From: Fidelibacterota bacterium | GTDB taxonomy: Bacteria; Marinisomatota; Marinisomatia; Marinisomatales; TCS55 | Reading direction: 5' to 3' | Length of the DNA stretch: 62,602 nucleotides | Assembly: GCA_004124535.1 (NCBI GenBank) | Contig: SCKQ01000007.1 | Location: 1 to 62,602 of the forward strand | Shown: one piece after another, positions 55,661 to 62,602 of the stretch | How positions within the stretch are numbered: position 1 is the stretch's first letter | How the letters are laid out: each line of letters opens with the position of its first letter | Notes under the pieces: model-generated | Told to the model about the DNA's origin: nothing | Databases searched by the model: none | What the model saw: only the letters and a program-made list of their open reading frames with translations | Position numbers and translations under genes: made by a program

Positions 55661-56805
55661 TTTTCCAGCCAGGAGGCAGGGTAGTCAGCGTCATCCACAG
55701 CTTGCGCAGCTGTTGTGATATTCAGTGGCTTGAATGTATCCACCATAACCGCGTATTCATTTGCTTCTTTTGCTCCGATTGATTCTTGAATCTTTCCCGG
55801 TTGAGGACCATGGGGGAGTCCTCCTGGATGGAAAGTGATGGATCCTTCTTTCATTCCTTTGCGGCTCATGAAATCACCTTCCACATAATATAAAATTTCA
55901 TCAGAATCCACGTTGCTGTGGGCATAAGGTGCCGGTATTGCCTCAGGATGGTAGTCAAACACTCGCGGTACAAAATTGCAGATGACCAACCCCGGCGCTT
56001 GAAAGACCTGGTGCACGGGAGGCGGCTGGTGAACCTTGCCGGTAATGGGCATGAAATCTTTTATATTGAATACCCAGGGAAAATAATAACCATCCCAACC
56101 CACAAGGTCACAGGGATGAGTTGTGTATGCATACATTTGATAGCCGCTATTCAATCGAACGAGCACATTCATATGACCATCTGTTTGCGGGTCAACAAAA
56201 TCAGGAGTCCGGATGTCTCTTTCACTATAGGGAGAATGTTCAAGTAATTGACCATGGCGATTGCGATATCGAGACGGTGTTTCCACAGGTCCGGATGTTT
56301 CTATGATGAAATGTTTCATGTTTTCTTCAACATCCAACTGCCAGATTACGCCTCTGGGAATGACTACATAATCACCTGCTGCTACATTGAGCTGTCCAAG
56401 ATTAGTTTTAAATGACCCTGATCCAGAATGAATGAAAATGATCTCATCATGGTGTCCGTTACGGTAATAATCATTCATGGAAGCGGATACATGAGCTTTA
56501 TACAGCACACAATCACTGTTGAAAAATAATGGTACTCTCGCAGATATAGCATCTCCCTTTGAATCAAGACTGTGGGTAGTCAAATGGTGGTGTCGATGGG
56601 TTTCTGTCCAAGCTTCAAGTTTTAATGGATTGAATTCACCCACTTTATGCACAGCTGTTGGCGGATTCTTATGATACACATTAGAATAAATCCAGCTGAA
56701 ACCCTCGCGGCTGATCAATTCTTCCCAATATAAATTGCCATTCTCATCTCTGAATTGAATGTGGCGCTTATCGGGAGTAATTCCTCTTTTTTGATAAAAT
56801 GGCAT
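55657..56805 (-). CDS. hmgA: homogentisate 1,2-dioxygenase
   Basis: 382 aa, the shorter bacterial form. Cupin-fold Fe(II) enzyme that opens homogentisate to maleylacetoacetate using O2. HDEIIFIHSGSGSFKTNLGQLNVAAGDYVVIPRGV is the first cupin; QPPPVHQVFQAPGLVICNFVPRVFDYHPEAIPAPYAHSNVDSDEILYYVEGDF and TFHPGGLPHGPQPG carry the His/Glu iron ligands. Immediate neighbours are HPPD and fumarylacetoacetase, which fixes the assignment. Starts 9 nt after the fumarylacetoacetase gene. Confidence 0.93.
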   Translation of the reverse strand: MPFYQKRGITPDKRHIQFRDENGNLYWEELISREGFSWIYSNVYHKNPPTAVHKVGEFNPLKLEAWTETHRHHHLTTHSLDSKGDAISARVPLFFNSDCVLYKAHVSASMNDYYRNGHHDEIIFIHSGSGSFKTNLGQLNVAAGDYVVIPRGVIWQLDVEENMKHFIIETSGPVETPSRYRNRHGQLLEHSPYSERDIRTPDFVDPQTDGHMNVLVRLNSGYQMYAYTTHPCDLVGWDGYYFPWVFNIKDFMPITGKVHQPPPVHQVFQAPGLVICNFVPRVFDYHPEAIPAPYAHSNVDSDEILYYVEGDFMSRKGMKEGSITFHPGGLPHGPQPGKIQESIGAKEANEYAVMVDTFKPLNITTAAQAVDDADYPASWLEK

Positions 56806-56813
56806 ATTAATTC

Positions 56814-57800
56814 CTATAAAATTTTGTTTTCCAGTGTACCTAGGCGTTCTACTTCTAACCGCACGACATCACCTTTTTTGATCCAGCCGCCGGTATTTTC
56901 TGGTCGCAATTCCAGTATACAGCCAGTACCCACTGTTCCTGAACCCAAATAATCGCCGGCCACCAGATTGGCATTCATACTGGCCCGTTCGATCATAGTT
57001 GGGAAGGAATGATAAAGGTCATTGGTATTACCTTCAGAAATAAGTTTATCATTTACATGGCAAGTCATGCTCAGTTGCAGTTTTCCTTCATCATCCCAGG
57101 CATCGGCCAATTCATCAGGCGTAACCATGTATGGACCAAAACTCGTGGCAAAATCTTTCCCTTTTGCCGGGCCAAGACTTAAGGGCATTTCTTCCCGCTG
57201 CAGATTTCGCGATGACCAGTCATTGCAAATGGTATAACCGGCAATCAATCGGTCTGCATCTTTTGCTTTAACATTACGTCCACCGTTGGCAATGATTACC
57301 GCAAATTCCAATTCAAAATCCAGTTCCTCTGTGTTTTGGGGATAAGGAATATCATCCCCATGACCATAAAGCGCATTTGGATTAGAGAAATAGAAAATAG
57401 GCAGTCTAAACCAATCGGGGTGCATATCTAGACCGCGCAGTTTCCGAGCGGCACGAACGTGCTGTTCAAAAGCATAAAAATCACGGAATGTACTTGGATT
57501 GGTAATCGGCGGGAGCAATTGCACATCAGCTTCAGCTTGGGCAACGTGCTGGTTATTGGCGATCAGGTCAGCAATGTGTTCATTTGCTAATTGATCCTGG
57601 AGCCTTTGCAGCTTGACAAGATTTGGTTCCCATTCTTCCAGACATGCATGCAGTGAAGAGGGAATTTCCAGAAATTCAGATTCATGATTTTCTTCATTCA
57701 TAAAAATGGCCGCCCTGAGAACATCAACAACGTGTCCTTCCATAACAAAACCAAAGCGCTGTGCGTTCTTTCCGTTTTCTACATAAGTAACAAATTTCAT
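56814..57800 (-). CDS. fumarylacetoacetate hydrolase
   Basis: 328 aa. FAH-family fold: STFRDFYAFEQHVRAAR, PIFYFSNPNALYGHGDDIPYP, LDFELEFAVIIANGG (metal-binding Glu pair), IAGYTICNDWSSRNLQREEM, and AGDYLGSGTVGTGC. Splits fumarylacetoacetate to fumarate and acetoacetate in the final tyrosine step. A separate maleylacetoacetate isomerase gene was not seen in this operon; the isomerisation may be non-enzymatic (thiol-dependent) or encoded elsewhere. Confidence 0.93.
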   Translation of the reverse strand: MKFVTYVENGKNAQRFGFVMEGHVVDVLRAAIFMNEENHESEFLEIPSSLHACLEEWEPNLVKLQRLQDQLANEHIADLIANNQHVAQAEADVQLLPPITNPSTFRDFYAFEQHVRAARKLRGLDMHPDWFRLPIFYFSNPNALYGHGDDIPYPQNTEELDFELEFAVIIANGGRNVKAKDADRLIAGYTICNDWSSRNLQREEMPLSLGPAKGKDFATSFGPYMVTPDELADAWDDEGKLQLSMTCHVNDKLISEGNTNDLYHSFPTMIERASMNANLVAGDYLGSGTVGTGCILELRPENTGGWIKKGDVVRLEVERLGTLENKIL

Positions 57801-57815
57801 CTTTTCCTCAATTAA

Positions 57816-58904
57816 TCACAAATTACCGCGTAGTGCCTGTTCACCTTCAATAGACTCGAACAACGCCTTAAAATTTCCTTTTCCAAAACTCTGGGATCCT
57901 TTTCTCTGGATCACTTCATAAAACAGTGTTGGACGATCCTGTATAGGCTGGGTAAAGATCTGCATCATATACCCATTTTCATCCTTGTCAACTAAAATAC
58001 CCAAATCTGCCAGCGTTTCAATATCTTCATCTATATCACCAATTCGTTCGGCCAGATCATTATAATACGATCTTGGTGTGGACAGAAAATCGACCCCTTT
58101 TGCACGCATTTTGGTGACTGTTTCTACAATATCTCGAGTGGACATCGCTATATGCTGAACGCCAGCTGAATTATAATAATCGATGAATTCCTGGATTTGT
58201 GATTTTTTCAAACCATCGGCGGGTTCATTGATAGGTAATTTGATCTTTTCGTTATCATTGGCCATAACGATTGAACGCAATGCGGAAAATTCAGTGTTGA
58301 TATCCTTATCGTCAACAGACCAGAATCGATGCCAGCCAAAGACTTTTTCATAAAAATCACATACGGGCTGCATATCACCATCTGGTTGATTACCCACAAT
58401 ATGATCGATATGTACAAGGCCGGTAGGATCAGCAACAACGTCTTCATTATGTACTTCAAATCCTGGTAAAAATACACCATTATAATTATCACGCTGTACA
58501 AATGTATGGTTAGTTTCGCCAAACGTTTTGATGGTTGCCAGTACAGCTTCACCATTATCATCTTCGATCAATTTTGGTTCGGCTACACTTTCAGCTCCGC
58601 GGCTGGTGGTTTCTTTCCAGGCAGCTTCTGCATCATCAACGGTAAAGGATACATCTTTTACCCCATCTCCATGAACATCAATATGATGGCCAATTTCAGT
58701 ATTTTTTTCTAATGGAGACGTTAATACAAAACGGATTTTATTTTGTTTCATTACATAACTGACACGGTCGCGGGAGCCGGTTTCCAATCCCTTATAAGCA
58801 ATGGGTAAAAAGCCTAAAGCAGTTCGATAATAATGTGCGGCTTGTTTAGCGTTGCTAACATATAATTCACAGTGGTCGAACGCCTTTAATTTATAATTAT
58901 TCAT
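57816..58904 (-). CDS. hppD: 4-hydroxyphenylpyruvate dioxygenase
   Basis: 362 aa with two vicinal-oxygen-chelate halves. Iron ligands are seen in VHIDHIVGN (His), GVQHIAMSTRDIV (His), and PTLFYEVIQRKG (Glu), and the C-terminal GSQSFGKGNFKALFESIE is the family signature. Uses O2 to turn 4-hydroxyphenylpyruvate into homogentisate. It lies directly after the aminotransferase gene (no gap), and 15 nt before the fumarylacetoacetase. Confidence 0.95.
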   Translation of the reverse strand: MNNYKLKAFDHCELYVSNAKQAAHYYRTALGFLPIAYKGLETGSRDRVSYVMKQNKIRFVLTSPLEKNTEIGHHIDVHGDGVKDVSFTVDDAEAAWKETTSRGAESVAEPKLIEDDNGEAVLATIKTFGETNHTFVQRDNYNGVFLPGFEVHNEDVVADPTGLVHIDHIVGNQPDGDMQPVCDFYEKVFGWHRFWSVDDKDINTEFSALRSIVMANDNEKIKLPINEPADGLKKSQIQEFIDYYNSAGVQHIAMSTRDIVETVTKMRAKGVDFLSTPRSYYNDLAERIGDIDEDIETLADLGILVDKDENGYMMQIFTQPIQDRPTLFYEVIQRKGSQSFGKGNFKALFESIEGEQALRGNL

Positions 58905-59990
58905 TTATAATATTTCTGAAATAGCAGCAATAAATCGTTGGTTTTCTTCTTTAAGTCCAATGGAGACCCTAATACAATTATTCCAACCAAAGGGAGTTAA
59001 ATGGCGTACAATAACCCCTTTCTCAAGAAGTTGTTTTGTAATGTTGGTTGCTTTTTCGTCAGAGCCCCAAACTGTTGTTATGAAATTAGTAATAGCAGGC
59101 ACATATTGAATATTCAGTTTTTCCATTTCTTTCTTCATATAATTCATACCTGCTTCATTGATCTCGATGGTCTTGCTCAAAAAAGGGATATCATCCAATG
59201 CTGCATAACCGGCGACTTGAGCTAAATAGGATGGCTCAAATGGAACCTTTACTTTTAACAGGTTTCCAATTAATTCTTCATGGGCAAAACCATAACCTAT
59301 CCTTGCTCCGGCCAGACCATACGCCTTGGAAAAAGTACGTAGTGTGATCACATTATCATACCGATAGGTCATTGAGTCAGGGTAATCTGATGTTGATTGC
59401 GAAAATTCGAAGTATGCTTCATCAAGGATAATCAATACCCGTTCAGGAACATGTTGATAAAATGAATCAAATTCTTCACGTGTTATATATGTTCCCATAG
59501 GGTTGTCAGGATTAGCAATATATATCAATTTTGTATAATCATTGATTTGTTCCGCCATGGCATTCAGGTCATAGCGGTAATCTTTCATGGGGATCCAATG
59601 GATCTTTTTCCCGGAAGTTTTCGCTAGCACACGAAAGCCTATAAAGGAATTTTTTGCTGAAATAATTTCATCATCACTCAACAGAAACGTCCGGATGATG
59701 GTAGACATGATGCCCTCCGATCCTGCACCAAGGACGACATTATCTATCTTAATGTCATATTTTTCAGCAAGTTTTTTACGTAGGATATAACCACTGGCAT
59801 CAGGATAACGGTGAATTTTCTCCATGGCTTGCCGCATTGCCGCCATGGCTCGAGGTGAAGGTCCAAGTGAATTTTCATTAGAAGCCAGCTTAATAACTTC
59901 AGATATGCCCATTTCACGCTGCACTTCATTAATGGGTTTACCCGGGACATAATTTTCCAGGTTTTGGATATAAGACGGTACTAAAGGCAT
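58905..59990 (-). CDS. class I/II aminotransferase, HisC-like, probably aromatic
   Basis: 361 aa. PLP enzyme of the histidinol-phosphate aminotransferase group: IKLASNENSLGPSPRA, YPDASGYILRKKLAEKY, GSEGIMSTIIRTFL, IANPDNPMGTYI, LDEAYFEFS, and the PLP-Lys motif RTFSKAYGLAGARIGYG. HisC-like enzymes also transaminate aromatic amino acids; first place in an operon with HPPD strongly suggests tyrosine to 4-hydroxyphenylpyruvate here. Divergent from sfsA with a 39-bp gap. Confidence 0.88.
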   Translation of the reverse strand: MPLVPSYIQNLENYVPGKPINEVQREMGISEVIKLASNENSLGPSPRAMAAMRQAMEKIHRYPDASGYILRKKLAEKYDIKIDNVVLGAGSEGIMSTIIRTFLLSDDEIISAKNSFIGFRVLAKTSGKKIHWIPMKDYRYDLNAMAEQINDYTKLIYIANPDNPMGTYITREEFDSFYQHVPERVLIILDEAYFEFSQSTSDYPDSMTYRYDNVITLRTFSKAYGLAGARIGYGFAHEELIGNLLKVKVPFEPSYLAQVAGYAALDDIPFLSKTIEINEAGMNYMKKEMEKLNIQYVPAITNFITTVWGSDEKATNITKQLLEKGVIVRHLTPFGWNNCIRVSIGLKEENQRFIAAISEIL

Positions 59991-60029
59991 GAATTGAATT
60001 TACGATAGTTAGGAACTAAACTCCGAAGT

Positions 60030-60743
60030 ATGAAAATTATCGGACCGCTTATAAAAGGCAAATTTGTTGCTCGACCAAACCGTTTTATGACAGACATTGA
60101 ATTGTCAGGTGGAATTGTAGAAAGTCATTTGCCTGATCCAGGACGATTGCTGGAATTACTGATTCCAGGAACAAATGTATGGCTTCGCCCAGCACCAAAA
60201 AATTCAGATAGAAAAACAAAATTCTCAACGGTTATGGTTGAGAAAAAGGGAGTGTTGATTTCTTTGGACACTACGCTGCCAAACCGGTTTATAAAAGAAG
60301 AGCTATCCAAAGGATCAATCCCCATGTTAAATGGGTGGAGCATAATTAAACAGGAATACAAGATTGGGAACCACCGTATTGATTTCTTATTAAATGACCC
60401 TGATGGTAAAGATGTATTTACCGAAGTTAAATCTGTTACGTATGTTGAAGATGCCACAGCAATGTTTCCCGATGCTGTTACAGATCGCGGCAAAAAACAT
60501 ATAAAATTATTGTCTTCACTTACGAAGGATGGGAAACGTACACAGATCATTTTTATTTGTCAGCGGCCGGATGCAGAAATCTTCCAGCCCATGTGGGATC
60601 GAGATCCTTCTTTTTCTAAAGAGTTGGTTGATGCAAAGCAAGCAGGAGTTGATATAAAGTGTTTCACCACAAATGTTACTCTAAAGGAAATAACGTTTTG
60701 CAAGGAAATTCCATTAAATTTGACCCCTCCAGATGAACAGTAA
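60030..60743 (+). CDS. sfsA: SfsA-family DNA-binding/nuclease-like protein
   Basis: 237 aa. The SfsA pattern is clear: GKFVARPNRFMTDIEL, ESHLPDPGRLLELLIPG, VMVEKKGVLISLDTTLPN, then FTEVKSVTYVEDATAMFPDAVTDRGKKHIK, which contains the EVK nuclease-like strand and the conserved FPDA block. Named for sugar fermentation stimulation in E. coli; members have a nuclease fold and may bind or cut DNA, but the role is poorly defined. Overlaps the following lipoprotein gene by 11 nt. Confidence 0.93.
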   Translation: MKIIGPLIKGKFVARPNRFMTDIELSGGIVESHLPDPGRLLELLIPGTNVWLRPAPKNSDRKTKFSTVMVEKKGVLISLDTTLPNRFIKEELSKGSIPMLNGWSIIKQEYKIGNHRIDFLLNDPDGKDVFTEVKSVTYVEDATAMFPDAVTDRGKKHIKLLSSLTKDGKRTQIIFICQRPDAEIFQPMWDRDPSFSKELVDAKQAGVDIKCFTTNVTLKEITFCKEIPLNLTPPDEQ

Positions 60744-62358
60744 ATTATTCCTGTTATTTTTCTGTATTACCCTTGCGACGTGGAAATGCGCAGCCATTGC
60801 CCCAGCCAGCGGAGGGCCAAAAGATACAACACCACCTGTATTGTTATCAGCAAACCCGCCCAGCGGAACTGTGCGCCTGCTGGAGCCCGTCGTTGAGTTA
60901 ACGTTTTCAGAATATATGGATGAGAAAAGCTTTGCGGCTGGAATTCGTATTGCACCTGTTTTAAAAGATGATCCTACTGTGAAATTCAAAGGTAAAAGTG
61001 TTATTGTCACTTTACCAACGGGCATTAAAAATGATATGACTGTTGTTTTAACCTTGAGCAGGTCAATCAAAGATGAGCATGGAGTAGAACTCGCCAAGCC
61101 AATCCAGTTGGCATACAGTACCGGCGATGTAATAGATACAGGCATTATTAAAGGTCGGGTCTATGCATCACAGCCAGCGGGCGTATATTTATTTTATGAT
61201 GAAGGCAGTGATACACTGTTGCTTTCCAAACCGGATTATATTTCTGAAACAGAAGATGATGGATCATTTGAATTCAATTATCTTTCTTCAGGAAAATACA
61301 AAATACTGGCTATAGAACGTGGCGCTGTAGGAGTACAGTTAGATCAAAAACGCATGTCGTATGGAGTACCTCCCCTCTCAGTAATTGCATTGGATTCAAT
61401 TTTCACCGGTATTCACATTCGCTTATTCAAGGAAAAAGAGCCACTGCGCTTATTAAGGGGTGAGTGGAAAGATTGGAACTGGGGTCAGCTTTATTTCAAT
61501 AATGATATTTTAAATGGCATGAACATTCACGGACTTAAAATCGGTACTAGTAAAATGGAATGGTTTGTACATCCTGAAGATGATAAATCGATAATTGTTA
61601 CTGTAACCGATACTGTTCGCAGCGCGAAAGAAAAAATCAGCTTTAAAAATATAACAATGGATCAAACGGTATTATTGGATTCTTCTGCAATTAATGTATT
61701 CATTTCTGCAAAGGGAGATACTAATTATTTAGCACTTACAAAACCCGATTCAAAAATATCGATTACACCAGATAAGACAGTCTCTCCAATTGAATTAGTA
61801 TATTCACGACCATTGCCGGAAAAACTGTTAAATAACTTTAAAATTGATTTAATAATCGATGACACAAACGCAGTCAATTTTACAAAAATGATTAATACAC
61901 CCATGAGTATTTCTGTAGCACCTCAGAATGGTTGGGAACCTAAAAAATCTTATAATTTGAAATTATTCAGACATGAGACTACTAATGAGAAAGAAACATT
62001 TAAGGATTCCATTACAACTATAAACATCGAAACAACAAGCCCGCTTGGATACGGAGGAATATCCGGAACTGTTAAAGGAATTGATTCAGAAAAAATGATA
62101 ACTGAAATACAAAGTGTTGAAAAAAAGCATTGGAATTTTAAGAGTGTTGTAAATTCAGCAGGTCGTTTTGAATATAATGACATACCAGAAGGATTATATA
62201 CTCTCATTGTCTTCGATGACAGGGACCAAAACATCGATTATTTCTATGGCAAAGCATATCCCTTTCAACCCAGTGAATGGTTTTACATAATGCCGGATAC
62301 GCTCGAAGTCCGGGCCAATTGGGAAATTGAATTTGAACCTATCTATATGGATCAATAA
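60733..62358 (+). CDS. SbsA Ig-like domain lipoprotein
   Basis: 541 aa. Signal with lipobox TWKC (Cys19), then ASGGPKDTTPPVLL, the typical start of Big_5/SbsA Ig-like lipoproteins of FCB bacteria. Residues 35-135 form the Ig-like domain (VELTFSEYMDEKSF, KGKSVIVTLP, LSRSIKDEHGVEL). Later come a carboxypeptidase-regulatory-like segment (DGSFEFNYLSSGKYKIL) and a second one at the C-terminus (SAGRFEYNDIPEGLYTLIVFDDRD). Surface or periplasmic scaffold by inference; exact job unknown. Confidence 0.85.
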   Translation: MNSKLFLLFFCITLATWKCAAIAPASGGPKDTTPPVLLSANPPSGTVRLLEPVVELTFSEYMDEKSFAAGIRIAPVLKDDPTVKFKGKSVIVTLPTGIKNDMTVVLTLSRSIKDEHGVELAKPIQLAYSTGDVIDTGIIKGRVYASQPAGVYLFYDEGSDTLLLSKPDYISETEDDGSFEFNYLSSGKYKILAIERGAVGVQLDQKRMSYGVPPLSVIALDSIFTGIHIRLFKEKEPLRLLRGEWKDWNWGQLYFNNDILNGMNIHGLKIGTSKMEWFVHPEDDKSIIVTVTDTVRSAKEKISFKNITMDQTVLLDSSAINVFISAKGDTNYLALTKPDSKISITPDKTVSPIELVYSRPLPEKLLNNFKIDLIIDDTNAVNFTKMINTPMSISVAPQNGWEPKKSYNLKLFRHETTNEKETFKDSITTINIETTSPLGYGGISGTVKGIDSEKMITEIQSVEKKHWNFKSVVNSAGRFEYNDIPEGLYTLIVFDDRDQNIDYFYGKAYPFQPSEWFYIMPDTLEVRANWEIEFEPIYMDQ

Positions 62359-62361
62359 TTA

Positions 62362-62602
62362 ATGTATTGTATAGTGATGGCCGGTGGCAGCGGTACAAGA
62401 TTTTGGCCATTAAGCAGACAAGCAAAACCAAAACAATTGCTGAAAATTATCGGTGATCAGACCATGCTGCAGATCACGGTTGACCGTTTAAGCAAGTGCA
62501 GGAAAACAGAAGATATCTTCATTGCCACACGTAAAGATTTATCAGCTGTTATTAAAAAAGAAATAAAAGGTGTAAAACCAAAAAATATTATTGCTGAACC
62601 CA
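62362..62602 (+). CDS. mannose-1-phosphate guanylyltransferase, 5' part only
   Basis: About 80 residues from ATG 62362: YCIVMAGGSGTRFWPLSRQAKPKQLLKI is the GDP-mannose pyrophosphorylase nucleotide-binding signature, then DQTMLQITVDRL and IKGVKPKNIIAEP, a ManC block. The gene runs off the window end. It makes GDP-mannose for glycans, which would also supply mannosylation. It starts 3 nt after the lipoprotein gene. Confidence 0.9.
   Translation, partial: MYCIVMAGGSGTRFWPLSRQAKPKQLLKIIGDQTMLQITVDRLSKCRKTEDIFIATRKDLSAVIKKEIKGVKPKNIIAEP

Overview
The window looks like a contig from a Gram-negative bacterium of the FCB group. The best guess is a marine lineage such as Marinimicrobia (SAR406) or a relative of Calditrichota; this is inferred from gene content, not from a marker tree. 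The support is a type IX secretion cargo with a C-terminal sorting domain containing PNPFNPTT (38539-39438), a PorD/DUF4835 protein (20333-21163), DUF2723 and SbsA-type Ig-like lipoprotein families, a full Kdo/Lpt/LpxH lipopolysaccharide gene set, and an oxygen-dependent tyrosine breakdown operon. Genes are tightly packed, with many 1-11 nt overlaps. I saw no tRNA, rRNA, CRISPR, IS element or prophage.

Layout. 1-5.7 kb: two overlapping minus-strand GAPDH genes; the complete one has Ser at the catalytic Cys position. Divergent from them is a deoxynucleoside salvage set: a deoC-like remnant, deoC, aldehyde dehydrogenase, a short ALDH-like protein without a catalytic domain, and purine nucleoside phosphorylase, which lacks a standard start codon. 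5.7-20.3 kb: RlmD-type methyltransferase, a K+ channel with a separate cyclic-nucleotide-binding protein, valS, a DUF4139 protein, recG, a methyltransferase, DUF1844, DUF2723 and a glycosyltransferase. 20.3-29.3 kb: PorD, CCA-adding enzyme, a Yip1 protein, and a TolC/MacA/MacB-like export operon with two permeases. 29.3-37.6 kb: envelope operon kdsB-pyrG-kdsA-kdsC-lptC-lptB-rpoN-hflK-hflC, closed by a strong hairpin terminator just ahead of argF. 38.5-45.4 kb: T9SS cargo, surface-type hypotheticals, a HEAT-repeat lipoprotein, lpxH, and a large peptidase/beta-propeller/beta-barrel fusion.

45.4-54.1 kb: radA, tgt, a Nudix hydrolase, and then a peroxiredoxin whose catalytic cysteine codon is an in-frame TGA (48551-48553), followed by a good bacterial SECIS-like hairpin. 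I read it as a selenocysteine peroxiredoxin. It is the strongest unusual signal in the window and would be split or missed by ordinary ORF calling. After it come an LtaS/MdoB-type sulfatase-fold membrane enzyme, SH3-like/outer-membrane hypotheticals, a radical-SAM-like N-terminal remnant, and a secreted HGDE protein. 54.1-60 kb (minus strand): tyrosine catabolism (aminotransferase, HPPD, fumarylacetoacetase, homogentisate dioxygenase, flavin reductase), ending with a degenerate adenylate-forming protein. 60-62.6 kb: sfsA, an Ig-like lipoprotein, and the 5' end of a mannose-1-phosphate guanylyltransferase gene.

How they work together. PNP, DeoC and ALDH would take purine deoxynucleosides to acetate and glyceraldehyde-3-phosphate, which the neighbouring GAPDH could use (a phosphopentomutase is not in view). 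KdsA/B/C, LptB/C and LpxH serve LPS synthesis and export. Several genes here resemble enzymes that have lost their catalytic residues but persist next to active relatives (GAPDH-like, short ALDH, degenerate ANL protein).
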